From positions 372,001-436,000 of the forward strand of contig NZ_JABEME010000003.1 in assembly GCF_013004645.1 (NCBI RefSeq): a stretch of DNA of 64,000 bases. The letters run 5' to 3'. Below the pieces are notes generated by a model, which saw only the letters and a list, made by a program, of their open reading frames with translations, searched no databases and was not told the origin of the DNA. Below are positions 1 through 7,730 of the stretch, one piece after another. The DNA comes from Stenotrophomonas africana (GTDB lineage: Bacteria; Pseudomonadota; Gammaproteobacteria; Xanthomonadales; Xanthomonadaceae). A program made the translations under genes and the position numbers. Within the stretch, counting starts at the first letter, position 1; the number at the start of each line of letters is the position of its first letter.

Positions 1-113
1 AAACGCCGACGCGCCAGCAGCGCGCCCAGTGCCACGCCCAGCACCAGATTGATCGCGGTGGCCCAGCCGGCCACCTTCAGCGACAACCCCAATGCGCTCC
101 AGTCCAGATCCAT
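1..113 (-). CDS. modB: Molybdate ABC transporter permease ModB (5' end only)
   Basis: The first 37 codons of a membrane protein run off the left edge. The N-terminus MDLDWSALGLSLKVAGWA followed by a hydrophobic stretch and an Arg cluster (LLARRR) fits the first transmembrane helix of ModB, which forms the inner-membrane channel of the ModABC molybdate importer. It starts 3 bp after the modA stop, so modA and modB are surely co-transcribed. The call rests on this short N-terminus and on modA next to it; the rest lies outside the window. Confidence 0.8.
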   Translation of the reverse strand, partial: MDLDWSALGLSLKVAGWATAINLVLGVALGALLARRR

Positions 114-116
114 GCC

Positions 117-860
117 TCAGGGCTTGCCGAACCCGTGTTTGGCCAGGATCGCCTGGCCCTGTGCCGAACGCACGAAGGCGGTGAAGCGCTTGGCTTCCGC
201 CTGCTGTGGGCTGGCCTTGACCACGGCCAGCGGATAGGCAATGCGCCCAGACACCGGCACCGCAAAGGCGCGGCGCACCCGGTCGGGCATCGCCTGCGCA
301 TCGGTGGCATAGACGAAGCCGGCGTCCACTTCACCGCGCGCCACGTAATCCAGCGACTGACGAACGTTCTGGGTGGTAATGGTCTTGCCCTGCACCGACG
401 GCCACAGGCCTGCCGCTTCCAGCGCACTCTTGGCATAGCGGCCGACCGGCACGCTGTCCGGGTTGCCCAGCGCAACGCGCTGCACACCGGCACCGGCCAG
501 GTCCTTCAGGGTGCGCGGCGCGGCCTTGGCCTGCGGCGGCACCACCACCCACAGCGCATTCACCGCAAACACCTCGCGGCTGCCGGCCGCCAGCAGATCC
601 TGCCGCTGGGCCTGGTCCATCGTGGTTTCATCGGCCGAGGCGAACACATCCACCGGCGCGCCACGGCTGATCTGCTGCAGCAGCACGCCGGAGGCGGCGA
701 AGTTGAAATCGACCCTGGTTCCCGGGTGCGCCTTCTCATACGCCGCGCCGAGTTCGCGGAAGCTCTCGGTCAGGCTCGATGCCGCCGACACCGTCAGCTC
801 AGCCGCCCAGGCCGGCACCGTGGCCAGCAGTCCCAGCAACAACAATGCCGCTCGCTTCAT
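117..860 (-). CDS. modA: Molybdate-binding periplasmic protein ModA
   Basis: 247 aa, the usual ModA length. Residues 1-19 form a Sec signal peptide (MKRAALLLLGLLATVPAWA). The mature protein opens with LTVSAASSLTESFRELG, the family's first oxyanion-binding loop, and continues with FNFAASGVLLQQISRGAPVDVFASAD, typical of ModA/PBP type II folds. It delivers molybdate to ModBC for cofactor synthesis. It follows the FNR-like regulator gene by 18 bp on the same strand and leads directly into modB, so transport is co-transcribed with the upstream cofactor genes or at least with the regulator. Confidence 0.93.
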   Translation of the reverse strand: MKRAALLLLGLLATVPAWAAELTVSAASSLTESFRELGAAYEKAHPGTRVDFNFAASGVLLQQISRGAPVDVFASADETTMDQAQRQDLLAAGSREVFAVNALWVVVPPQAKAAPRTLKDLAGAGVQRVALGNPDSVPVGRYAKSALEAAGLWPSVQGKTITTQNVRQSLDYVARGEVDAGFVYATDAQAMPDRVRRAFAVPVSGRIAYPLAVVKASPQQAEAKRFTAFVRSAQGQAILAKHGFGKP

Positions 861-878
861 GCCCAGCCCTCTGCCTGA

Positions 879-1655
879 TCAGTCCAGTCCGGCCTCCCGG
901 GCTACGGCCAGTTCCGCCAGCCGGTCCGGGTCCAGCAACAGCATCTCACGTTGGTTCACCGCAATCACACCCTCTTCGCTCAAACGGCGCAGCACGCGGC
1001 TCACCGTCTCCGGCGCCATCCGCAGGTAGTTGGCGATTTCGGTGCGGGCCATGCTCAGGTTGAATCGGGTCGCCGAGAAGCCCCGCCGGGCATAGCGCTC
1101 GGAAAGATCCAGCAGGAACGCCGCCATGCGCTCCTCGGTGCGATGGTTGGCGGCCAGCGTGGCCACCTTGCCGATCTCGGCGCTGAGCAGGCTGAACAGC
1201 CGCGCCTGCAGCCCCGGCATGCGGGTGGCCAGCAGGCTCAATCGCGGGAACGAGATCCGGCACAGGTAGACGGTGTCCAGCGCCACGGCGTTGCACGGGA
1301 AGCGCGCGCCGTGGATGGCATTGAGCCCGATCACCTCGCCCGGCAGGCTGAAACCCAGCACCTGCTCGTTGCCCTGGCTGTCATCGACAAAGGTCTTGAC
1401 CATGCCCGCGCGGACCGCTGCGATCGAATCGAACGGATCGCCCGCACGGAAAAGATAGTCGCCGGCCTGGAACGGGCCGACGTGGTCGACCAGCACATGA
1501 AGCTCGCCCAGCGCGGTCTTGTCGTAGCCCTGCGACATGCAGGCGTCGGAGAACGCACAGGTACTGCAGAAGTGCAGCGCGTCACCGTCATCGGCCGCTG
1601 CCGGATTGGGCGTAGCCGGTCGGGACGCAGAGGGAGCGGAGGGGTTCAGGGGCAT
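879..1655 (-). CDS. FNR/Anr-type oxygen-sensing transcription regulator
   Basis: 258 aa Crp/Fnr family. It has C30-x2-C33-x5-C39 near the N-terminus (CSTCAFSDAC) and a further cysteine, C132, 93 residues after C39. This is the same spacing as C29 to C122 in E. coli FNR, so all four ligands of an oxygen-labile [4Fe-4S] cluster are present. A cyclic-nucleotide-like beta barrel is followed by a helix-turn-helix whose recognition helix reads APETVSRVLRRL. The E..SR pattern is that of FNR, which reads TTGAT-n4-ATCAA sites. Its place between Mo-cofactor genes and modAB suggests it controls anaerobic nitrate respiration. There is 68 bp between the preceding gene and this start. Whether it is the organism's main Anr or a paralogue cannot be told from here. 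Confidence 0.88.
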   Translation of the reverse strand: MPLNPSAPSASRPATPNPAAADDGDALHFCSTCAFSDACMSQGYDKTALGELHVLVDHVGPFQAGDYLFRAGDPFDSIAAVRAGMVKTFVDDSQGNEQVLGFSLPGEVIGLNAIHGARFPCNAVALDTVYLCRISFPRLSLLATRMPGLQARLFSLLSAEIGKVATLAANHRTEERMAAFLLDLSERYARRGFSATRFNLSMARTEIANYLRMAPETVSRVLRRLSEEGVIAVNQREMLLLDPDRLAELAVAREAGLD

Positions 1656-1723
1656 TGCAGCAACGCAGGAACGAAAGCCGTCATCATACGACAGCGGGGC
1701 GCCCCACCCTGCGCACCATGCGC

Positions 1724-2089
1724 CTACTCTGGCGCAGGTTCAGAACGCCGCTGCGGGCCACGCTGGCGCATGCTGTCGCGCACGTCCACGTCGAACTGCA
1801 GCTGCAGCATGCTGTCATCGTCCAACGCGATACCGAAGCCCAGGCCATCGCGGCAGGGCAGCCGCCCCGCCAGCGACTCGACGGCGTGGCGTGGCAGCAC
1901 CAACCGGCAGAATGTCCCGCCATCGAGCAGCACCGCCTGATCGCCAGCATGCAGCGACAGCGCTGCGCCCCAGCCACCGCTGCCACCAAAGCGCGTCAGG
2001 TTCTCCACCGATTCACCGGCCAGCAGTCGTGCCAGTTCTTCTTCACCCACGCGCAGGCGCATCGATTGCTGTTGCAGCTGGACCTTCAT
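1724..2089 (-). CDS. Small hypothetical protein translationally coupled to mobA
   Basis: 121 aa from the ATG at 2089, which overlaps the mobA stop as ATGA. An ATG six codons upstream (2107) is also open, but the overlap favours 2089. The protein starts MKVQLQQQSMRLRVGEEEL and is a soluble alpha/beta-looking chain without signal peptide or membrane segment. It contains a repeated acidic/hydrophobic pattern near the end (ALDDDSMLQLQFDVDV). I recognise the N-terminus as similar to small uncharacterised proteins found near nitrate-respiration and molybdenum genes (DUF7009-like), from memory only. Function unknown; the context points to molybdoenzyme metabolism. Confidence 0.75.
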   Translation of the reverse strand: MKVQLQQQSMRLRVGEEELARLLAGESVENLTRFGGSGGWGAALSLHAGDQAVLLDGGTFCRLVLPRHAVESLAGRLPCRDGLGFGIALDDDSMLQLQFDVDVRDSMRQRGPQRRSEPAPE

Positions 2090-2634
2090 GCTGTGATGGA
2101 CTCCCATTCCGACGGGGTATTGCAGTTGAGCAGCAACGCCTGATCCTCCGGCGCCAGCGGCAACCGTGTCACGCCCAGGCGTTCCTGCAGGGCGCGCAGT
2201 GAACGGCGCGCCGTCGGGTCATCGATCAAGGCCTGCAGCACGCGGCGGCAATGATCATCGATCTGCAACCGCATCGGCAATGGTTCATCGGCGAACACCG
2301 CGCAGGCAGTGTCTTCCGCCAGGCGCAGTCGCTGCAGCAGTGCCGCGCTCAACCGTGGCGTATCCACCGGCACTACCCAGGCAGGGCCATCAGGCATCTG
2401 CATCGCCACGCTATAGAGGCCGCCCAGTGGTCCGCAGCGCGCAACCCGATCCGGGATCCCGCCAAACGCCGGGTAGTCACCGCTGACCCAGACCTCGCGC
2501 GCGCCCGCCTGCTTCAACAGGCCGCGCATGTGTTCCAGCAATGTGCGCCCCTGCCAGGGCAGCAGTGCCTTGTCGCGGCCCATGCGCGCGGACAGGCCAC
2601 CGGCCAGCACGATGCCGTTGATGGTTCCATTCAT
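2086..2634 (-). CDS. mobA: Molybdenum cofactor guanylyltransferase MobA
   Basis: 182 aa. MobA joins GMP from GTP to Mo-molybdopterin, making the MGD form used by DMSO-reductase family enzymes such as respiratory nitrate reductase. The N-terminus has the nucleotidyltransferase signature LAGGLSARMGRDKALLPW (GTP-binding glycine-rich loop, catalytic Arg and Lys), and VVPVDTPRL is the metal-binding Asp motif. It is slightly shorter than E. coli MobA (194 aa). The start codon lies 1 bp from a GTAG palindromic repeat, so its ribosome binding site sits inside that repeat or translation is weak. The stop overlaps the next gene. Confidence 0.92.
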   Translation of the reverse strand: MNGTINGIVLAGGLSARMGRDKALLPWQGRTLLEHMRGLLKQAGAREVWVSGDYPAFGGIPDRVARCGPLGGLYSVAMQMPDGPAWVVPVDTPRLSAALLQRLRLAEDTACAVFADEPLPMRLQIDDHCRRVLQALIDDPTARRSLRALQERLGVTRLPLAPEDQALLLNCNTPSEWESITA

Positions 2635-2635
2635 G

Positions 2636-2710
2636 GTAGAGCCACGCCATGCGTGGCTGCGCCCACCGGATTCATCGGGAGAGCCTCATCCACGCATGGC
2701 GTGGATCTAC
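2636..2710. repeat. Inverted pair of GTAG (SMAG-like) palindromes
   Basis: Two hairpins face each other: GTAGAGCCACGCCATGCGTGG... at 2636-2660 and its inverse ending ...GGCGTGGATCTAC at 2688-2710. The terminal GTAG/CTAC tetranucleotide is the mark of Stenotrophomonas SMAG repeats. It separates moaE from mobA inside the operon and may stabilise or attenuate the transcript (inference). Confidence 0.85.
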
Positions 2711-2738
2711 TGGACACGGCGCCCTGCTAAGGGCGCGG

Positions 2739-3239
2739 TCAATGCCCGTGGTCATGTGTGTGTTCATGGGAGTGCGAAGCTTCGCCGTCGGCATGGCACA
2801 GGCTGCAACCTTCGCTCCACTGGCTGTCGCCGTCTTCGTAATGCTCCTGCTTCCAGATCGGGCACTGGTGCTTGACCACCTCGATCAACTGCCGGCAGGC
2901 CCGGAACGCCTCGTCACGGTGCGGGCTGCCGGCGGCCACCACCACCGCCACATCACCAATGCCCAACCGGCCCTTGGCATGCGCCACGTACAGCTTCAGC
3001 TTCGGACCGAACGTGGCCTCGACCTCGGCCGCCAACCGCTTGAACTCGTTCAGCACCAGCGGTTCGAACAGATCGTAGGTGATCCCGGTCACCCGCCGGC
3101 CCACATTGACGTCACGCACCTTGCCGATGAACACATCGATGCCGCCGAAGCCGGGATCGGAGACCGCCGCGATGCCTTCGGCCGGATCGATCGCCGCCTG
3201 CGCGCGGTCCACGACCTTGGCGATGATCTTCTCGCTCAT
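2739..3239 (-). CDS. moaE: Molybdopterin synthase catalytic subunit MoaE with His/Cys-rich tail
   Basis: 166 aa. Residues 1-140 match MoaE: FIGKVRDVNVGRRVTGITYD, VAHAKGRLGIGDVAVVV and the C-terminal KHQCPIWKQEHY, where the first Lys is the catalytic lysine region. With MoaD it converts cyclic pyranopterin monophosphate to molybdopterin. Unusual is a tail of about 25 residues beyond the normal end, with CSLCHADGE followed by an alternating His-rich run (SHSHEHTHDHGH), a likely metal-binding extension not needed for the core reaction. It begins 3 bp before the moaD stop, in the same operon. Confidence 0.93.
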   Translation of the reverse strand: MSEKIIAKVVDRAQAAIDPAEGIAAVSDPGFGGIDVFIGKVRDVNVGRRVTGITYDLFEPLVLNEFKRLAAEVEATFGPKLKLYVAHAKGRLGIGDVAVVVAAGSPHRDEAFRACRQLIEVVKHQCPIWKQEHYEDGDSQWSEGCSLCHADGEASHSHEHTHDHGH

Positions 3240-3242
3240 CGC

Positions 3243-3503
3243 TCAGCCCCCACTTACCGGCGGCAGGATCGCCACCCGGCCGTCGTCGGGCAGCGCGTCA
3301 TGGTCGCGCAGCACGCGTTGCTGATCGGCGAACGCCGAGTAATCCAGCAAGCCGGCACGGAAACCCGGCCACCGCACCGGCAGCAGCTCACGCAGCGCCT
3401 GGCGCAGATCGGCCACAGTGCCGCCAGCCACTTCCACCGCGATTTCGCGGCTGGCGTCCAGATCGGAAAACGCACCGAACAACTGCAGATTCACCTGTCT
3501 CAT
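3243..3503 (-). CDS. moaD: Molybdopterin synthase sulfur carrier subunit MoaD
   Basis: 86 aa ubiquitin-like protein ending PPVSGG. The terminal Gly-Gly is the residue pair that is adenylated and thiocarboxylated before sulfur is passed to MoaE. The ATG at 3503 overlaps the moeA stop (TGATG), which is why it is preferred over the GTG one codon upstream at 3506. Length fits E. coli MoaD (81 aa). Confidence 0.92.
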   Translation of the reverse strand: MRQVNLQLFGAFSDLDASREIAVEVAGGTVADLRQALRELLPVRWPGFRAGLLDYSAFADQQRVLRDHDALPDDGRVAILPPVSGG

Positions 3504-4756
3504 CACGACTCCTGGCTCGCCAGCTGCACGGGGTTCTGATGACCCCAGCCCTGCACGCGCACTGGCGTGCCGGCAGCGACCACGCCGCCCTCGCCTTCCA
3601 GCACCACCCAGGCGTTGGCCTGCAGCATGGACATCAAACGGAACGACTCCTGCCCGGCCAGCACGCGCGCACTCAGGCGGCCCTGCGCGTCCACTTCCAC
3701 CCGCGCCCGCGCATGGAAGCGCAGGCCCGGCGGCGTGCGCACGTCGGCCTGCAGGGGCAACGTCAACACCTGCTCGGGTGCCAGCCCCAGCAGGCGGCGC
3801 AGCACCGGCTCGACGAAGAAACGCTGGCCCACGGCGGCCGACACCGGGTTGCCCGGCAGGCCGAAATACAGCGCGCCATTGGGCAGCACCGCGAACAGCA
3901 ACGGCTTGCCGGGGCGGATCGCCACCTTGTGGAACACGATGCGCGCCCCCCGGCCGCGCAGCGCGTCGGGAATGAAATCGTAGCGGCCGGCCGATACCGC
4001 GCCAGTGCTGATCAACAGCTGCGCACCCGCGTCCAGCGCTTCATCCAGTACCGCGTTGAACGCGGCCACCTCATCGCCCACCGTGCCCTGCCAGACCACC
4101 TCGGCACCGGCGGCCTGCAGGCGGCCGACCAGGTACGGCCGGTTGCTGTCACGGATCTGGCCGGATTCCAGCGTCTGCGCCGCCTCGGTCACAAGTTCCT
4201 TACCGGTGGCGATCACCGCGGCCCTCGGCCGCGCCACCACCGCCACCTGGCCCACGCCGATCGCATGCAGCAGGGTGCGCGCGTTGATGTCCAGCACCTG
4301 CCCGGCCTGCAGCACACGCTCGCCGTCGCTCACATCCTCGCCGCGCAAGCGCACGTTCTGGCCGGGCTTCACCGATGCTTTCAGGGCGATGCGGATCGGG
4401 CGGCCGCCCTCGCTGGCGAGGATGTCCACGTTCTCAACCGGTACCACCGTATCCAGCCCAACCGGCATGCGCGCACCGGTCATGATTTCCCAGGCCCCTT
4501 CGCCGCCCTCGGCGCCGGCATCGCCGGCCGCCTGCCAGCCCTGTACCGCGAATTCGGTACCGGCCTCGAACGCCGCGCCGTTGGCGCGCAGCGCGAAGCC
4601 GTCCATTGCCGAATTGTCGAACGGCGGCAGCGACTGCCCGCTGTGGATGTCACCGGCCAGGGTGCGGCCACCGGCCTCATGCAGCGGCAGACGCTCGGCC
4701 GGCAGCGGCGTGGCCGCGTCCAGCAGGTGCTGCAGGGCTTCGCTGTAGGCAATCAT
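3503..4756 (-). CDS. moeA: Molybdopterin molybdenumtransferase MoeA
   Basis: 417 aa from the ATG at 4756 (MIAYSEALQHLLDAA), which overlaps the upstream stop as TGATG; an open extension to 4822 is not likely used. MoeA inserts molybdate into adenylylated molybdopterin. Family motifs are PPFDNSAMDGFAL, IMTGARMPVG, the MoCF-fold loop STGAVSAGRYD (normally SGGVS.G..D, here STGAVS) and FGLPGNPVSA. The change of the first Gly in the SGGVS loop to Thr-Gly-Ala is mild but notable. It lies in the moa operon between moaCB and moaD. Confidence 0.93.
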   Translation of the reverse strand: MIAYSEALQHLLDAATPLPAERLPLHEAGGRTLAGDIHSGQSLPPFDNSAMDGFALRANGAAFEAGTEFAVQGWQAAGDAGAEGGEGAWEIMTGARMPVGLDTVVPVENVDILASEGGRPIRIALKASVKPGQNVRLRGEDVSDGERVLQAGQVLDINARTLLHAIGVGQVAVVARPRAAVIATGKELVTEAAQTLESGQIRDSNRPYLVGRLQAAGAEVVWQGTVGDEVAAFNAVLDEALDAGAQLLISTGAVSAGRYDFIPDALRGRGARIVFHKVAIRPGKPLLFAVLPNGALYFGLPGNPVSAAVGQRFFVEPVLRRLLGLAPEQVLTLPLQADVRTPPGLRFHARARVEVDAQGRLSARVLAGQESFRLMSMLQANAWVVLEGEGGVVAAGTPVRVQGWGHQNPVQLASQES

Positions 4757-5763
4757 CAGTGGCCACCACCATCGACCATCGCCAGGGCGTGGCCCAGCAC
4801 CGGCGCCAGAATATCGAGGCACTGCGCCGCCGCCTTCGGGCTGCCGGGCAATGCGAACACCAGCATGTTGCCCAGCTGCACCACCTCGGCGCGGCTCAAC
4901 CAGGCCATCGGCGTGTGCTGTGCACTCAGTGCCCGCACCATCTGCGCCAGGCCATGCACCGGCCGCGCATTCAACGAACGCAGCGCCTCCGGGGTCAGGT
5001 CACGCGGGCCCAGCCCGGTACCGCCGGTACACAGGCACAAGCGCACGCCGTCGGCTGCCAAGGCCAGCAGGCGGCCCGCCAATGGCTCGATGCCATCGGG
5101 CAAGACCTCGGCGACCACCACCTCGCCACCCAGCTTCTTCAGCCCGGTCACCAGGGTCGGTCCAGAGATATCCTCATAGGTGCCTTCGCTGGCGCGATCG
5201 CTCAGCGTGATCACCGCGCAGGCCGCGCCCTCCAGGCCCTTCGGCGCACGCGGCTTGAAACGCGCGCGCTCCGCATCGTCCATGCCGTCGGGGTGCAGCC
5301 AGACACCGCGCTTGCCGCCTTCCTTGAACAGCAGGCGGATGCCTTCGATGCGCAGGGCCGGTTCCACCGGCTTGCTCAGGTCGTACAGGGTCAGCAGCGC
5401 CGCGTTGACCCCGGCCAGCGCCTCCATCTCCACGCCGGTGCGCGCCTCGCTGGCGCACTCGCACCACACGCGGATCGCCTGCCGTTCCGGTACCGGCGCG
5501 CAGAACACCTGCACCAGTTCCAGCGGCAGCGGGTGGCACAGCGGCATCAGCATCGAGGCCATCTTGGCGCCCTGCAGGCCGGCAATCTCGGCCATCACCA
5601 GCGCGTCGCCCTTGGGCAGGCGGCGCTCGACGATCAGCGGATAGGCCACAGGACCGGCATGCAGCTCGCCCACCGCCACCGCACGGCGGCGGGTGATGCG
5701 CTTGTCGCGGACATCGGCCATGTGGAAGGCCGCATTCAATTCCCCACTCATCGTGTTGCTCAT
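4756..5763 (-). CDS. moaCB: MoaC-MoaB fusion protein (molybdenum cofactor synthesis)
   Basis: 335 aa from ATG 5763, overlapping the moaA stop as ATGA. Residues 1-160 are MoaC, cyclic pyranopterin monophosphate synthase: HMADVRDKRITRRRAVAVGE, MLMPLCHPLPL and GVEMEALAGVNAALLTLYDL with the catalytic Lys in DLSKPVE. Residues 175-335 are MoaB/Mog-like: ITLSDRASEGTYEDISGP, CTGGTGLGPRDLTPEA and FALPGSPKAAAQC, which in this family adenylylates molybdopterin before MoeA acts. Two steps of the pathway are thus joined in one chain. Such bifunctional MoaC/MoaB proteins are known. The ORF is open upstream to 5931, but that segment lies inside moaA. Confidence 0.93.
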   Translation of the reverse strand: MSNTMSGELNAAFHMADVRDKRITRRRAVAVGELHAGPVAYPLIVERRLPKGDALVMAEIAGLQGAKMASMLMPLCHPLPLELVQVFCAPVPERQAIRVWCECASEARTGVEMEALAGVNAALLTLYDLSKPVEPALRIEGIRLLFKEGGKRGVWLHPDGMDDAERARFKPRAPKGLEGAACAVITLSDRASEGTYEDISGPTLVTGLKKLGGEVVVAEVLPDGIEPLAGRLLALAADGVRLCLCTGGTGLGPRDLTPEALRSLNARPVHGLAQMVRALSAQHTPMAWLSRAEVVQLGNMLVFALPGSPKAAAQCLDILAPVLGHALAMVDGGGH

Positions 5764-6740
5764 CCTCCAATGGAGGCCAGGTGCGGGGTCAGCCCGGTCT
5801 GGCCCTGGTGCAGTCCATGCCCGGCCGCTTTCAGGCCAAGCTGGGTGGTGATGCGTGCCAGCAGCGCGTCTTGGTCCTCGTCGCGCTGCAGCAGCGGGCG
5901 CAGCGGTACGCCGAACTCGCCGAACAAGCACAGCCGCAGGTCGCCCTTGGCGGTCACCCGCAGGCGGTTGCAGCCCTTGCAGAAGTCACGCGAATACGGC
6001 GCGATGATGCCGATGCTGCCCCGATGGTCGGGGTGGCCGAACTCGCGTGCAGGACCGGCATCGGCGGCGCGCGGACGCTCTTGCCAGCCCGCGGCCAGCA
6101 GCTGCTCGACCACCACGTCGGCGCGCAGGTGGTGGCGCTGGAAATAGGCTTCGTTGTCGCCGGTGCGCATCAGTTCGATGAAGCGCACGCTGAAGGGCCG
6201 GTCACGCAGGTAGTCCATCCACTGCGGCAGCTCGTCGTCGTTCAGGCCACGCAGCAGCACCGCGTTGAGCTTGATCGCCGGCAGGCCCAACGCCTTCGCC
6301 AGGGCCAGGCCCTGCTGGATCTCCGGCAGGCGGTCGTGCCCGGTGATGGTGTGGAAACGCTCGCGTTGCAGGCTGTCCATGCTCACGTTCAGCGCGGTCA
6401 GGCCGGCCCGGTGCCAGCCCGGCAGGCGCCGCGGCAGCAGCGTGCCATTGGTGGTGATGGCCACCTTGCGGATACCCGGCACCGCCGCCACGGTGGCGAT
6501 GATCTCATCCAGGTCCTTGCGCAGGCTGGGCTCGCCACCGGTCAGGCGGATCTTGCTCATGCCCAGCGCGGCAAACGCACGCACCAGGCGCGCGATCTCA
6601 TCCACCTGCAGGAAGCGCGGGCGGCCATCGGCCTGGTAACCATCGGGCAGGCAGTAGCTGCACCGGAAGTTGCAGGCTTCGGTGAGCGACAAGCGCAGGT
6701 ACGGAAAGCTGCGTCCGAAACCGTCGGTGAGTTGGCTCAT
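5760..6740 (-). CDS. moaA: GTP 3',8-cyclase MoaA (radical SAM)
   Basis: 326 aa from ATG 6740, preceded by a strong AGGAGG at about 10 bp; the open frame beyond it (to 7049) is noncoding. MoaA starts cofactor synthesis by cyclising GTP to 3',8-cH2GTP. The radical SAM cluster is C-x3-C-x2-C in TEACNFRCSYC. The second cluster near the C-terminus uses FCKGCNRLRVTAKGDLRLCLFG. The chain ends in Gly-Gly (ASIGG), the tail that activates the radical SAM site in other MoaA proteins. First gene of the minus-strand Mo operon. Confidence 0.95.
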   Translation of the reverse strand: MSQLTDGFGRSFPYLRLSLTEACNFRCSYCLPDGYQADGRPRFLQVDEIARLVRAFAALGMSKIRLTGGEPSLRKDLDEIIATVAAVPGIRKVAITTNGTLLPRRLPGWHRAGLTALNVSMDSLQRERFHTITGHDRLPEIQQGLALAKALGLPAIKLNAVLLRGLNDDELPQWMDYLRDRPFSVRFIELMRTGDNEAYFQRHHLRADVVVEQLLAAGWQERPRAADAGPAREFGHPDHRGSIGIIAPYSRDFCKGCNRLRVTAKGDLRLCLFGEFGVPLRPLLQRDEDQDALLARITTQLGLKAAGHGLHQGQTGLTPHLASIGG

Positions 6741-6989
6741 GGCTGTTCCGCCTCCTGGTACCACCCTGCAGCCCTGCCCCTGAACGGGTTGTCGACCCCA
6801 GCCCGCAGAGTGCGCTGGGGCGTTGAAAGCGTCAACCCGGGAGGCACGCAGCCTGAATTGGCGCCACCTGTCGCGATAGGCCCTCCCCGCCCGTCCCGTT
6901 CGCCGTGGCAACCTCGACACCTGTCGCAGATTGCACGATGCGGGCGGATCCCCACGCCAGCCAGCGCTGGCGGTGCTCAACTGCATGTG

Positions 6990-7280
6990 AGAATGCCAAA
7001 AGCGTCTCCAATCGAGTGATGTTTGCAACTCTTCTGATTGGCATTGCACAGCGCCAGGGGCTCAGATGGGCGTGCCACCGGAAAAGGGGTGGCCGGGCTT
7101 CGAATCCCGTGTTGGCTTTGAGTAAGTGCGCTTGCCAGCCGGCGTCACCATGCGTGGCGCCGGCTGGCAATCCGTCTGCCGGCTATGGCGGGCGGTGCGT
7201 TGGGGGCGTTCGCGCCCGCCGGCTTGAAGCCAACCCGGATTCGAACCACGTACCGCCCGCCACCTTTCGGGTGGCGGCTA
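6990..7280. other. Nested inverted-repeat region between moaA and a small ORF
   Basis: The 566 bp between moaA and the next gene hold several strong inverted repeats. AATGCCAA at 6992-6999 pairs with TTGGCATT at 7038-7045. A long outer stem pairs 7096-7122 (GCTTCGAATCCCGTGTTGGC...) with 7222-7246, about 20 of 25 positions. Inside it sit a perfect 13-bp stem (TTGCCAGCCGGCG 7132-7144 with 7158-7170) and an 8-bp stem (7187-7194 with 7213-7220). A final 8-bp hairpin with a TTTCG loop (7257-7277) lies 29 bp before the next ATG. This looks like a structured RNA or an insertion of palindromic elements. 6741-6990 shows nothing I recognise apart from the moaA ribosome binding site. Confidence 0.6.
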
Positions 7281-7306
7281 CCGATTGCCCTGCACGGAGC
7301 CTTGCC

Positions 7307-7681
7307 ATGAACGAATCGGACTTCCCGCATCTGCACGCCTACCGCAGCACCGCCCGCGACGACGGTTCGCCACAGGCTGCGCCTGCAGTGGACAGAAACA
7401 TCTTCATTGCCAATCTCAACCGCATCGGCTCCGGTGCAGCAGCCGACGGACAACCCTGGCCGGAGCGGCATCAACTACCCGGCCGCTGCCTGGCCCTCGC
7501 CGATGCCGATTGCGCACTGAACGGGTTGCGGGTGGTGCTGGAAATGCTGCTGGCGGCGGAACGCACCCGGCAGAACGGCGAACCGGAAGAGTACGTGGGC
7601 GACCGGGTGATGGAGGGGTTGGTCATGGCCTGCCAGTCGTTGTGCGCGCAGGCGGTGGGGCGGTTGCAGATTGATCCGTAA
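7307..7681 (+). CDS. Hypothetical protein, 124 aa
   Basis: Starts MNESDFPHLHAYRSTARDD, with GGAG 11 bp before the ATG. No signal peptide or membrane helix. The N-terminal half is Ala/Pro-rich and probably disordered. The C-terminal half is predicted helical (LNGLRVVLEMLLAAERTRQ and VMEGLVMACQSLCAQAVGRL), similar in style to small DUF3077-like proteins of pseudomonads, but I cannot assign a family. It is a single-gene unit directly downstream of the structured repeat region. Confidence 0.6.
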   Translation: MNESDFPHLHAYRSTARDDGSPQAAPAVDRNIFIANLNRIGSGAAADGQPWPERHQLPGRCLALADADCALNGLRVVLEMLLAAERTRQNGEPEEYVGDRVMEGLVMACQSLCAQAVGRLQIDP

Positions 7682-7730
7682 TGGCAGCGGACGATCAGGC
7701 TGCTCCCTCCATCATCCGACATAGGCTCTT

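Noticed and set aside
5760..7049. 429-aa version of MoaA starting at 7049
   Set aside because: The added N-terminal 103 residues show no family similarity, whereas ATG 6740 has an ideal AGGAGG and leads straight into the radical SAM domain.
7095..7246. tRNA gene suggested by TTCGAATCC sequences
   Set aside because: No acceptor, D or anticodon arms can be folded around either T-arm-like sequence; the two copies are arms of one long inverted repeat.
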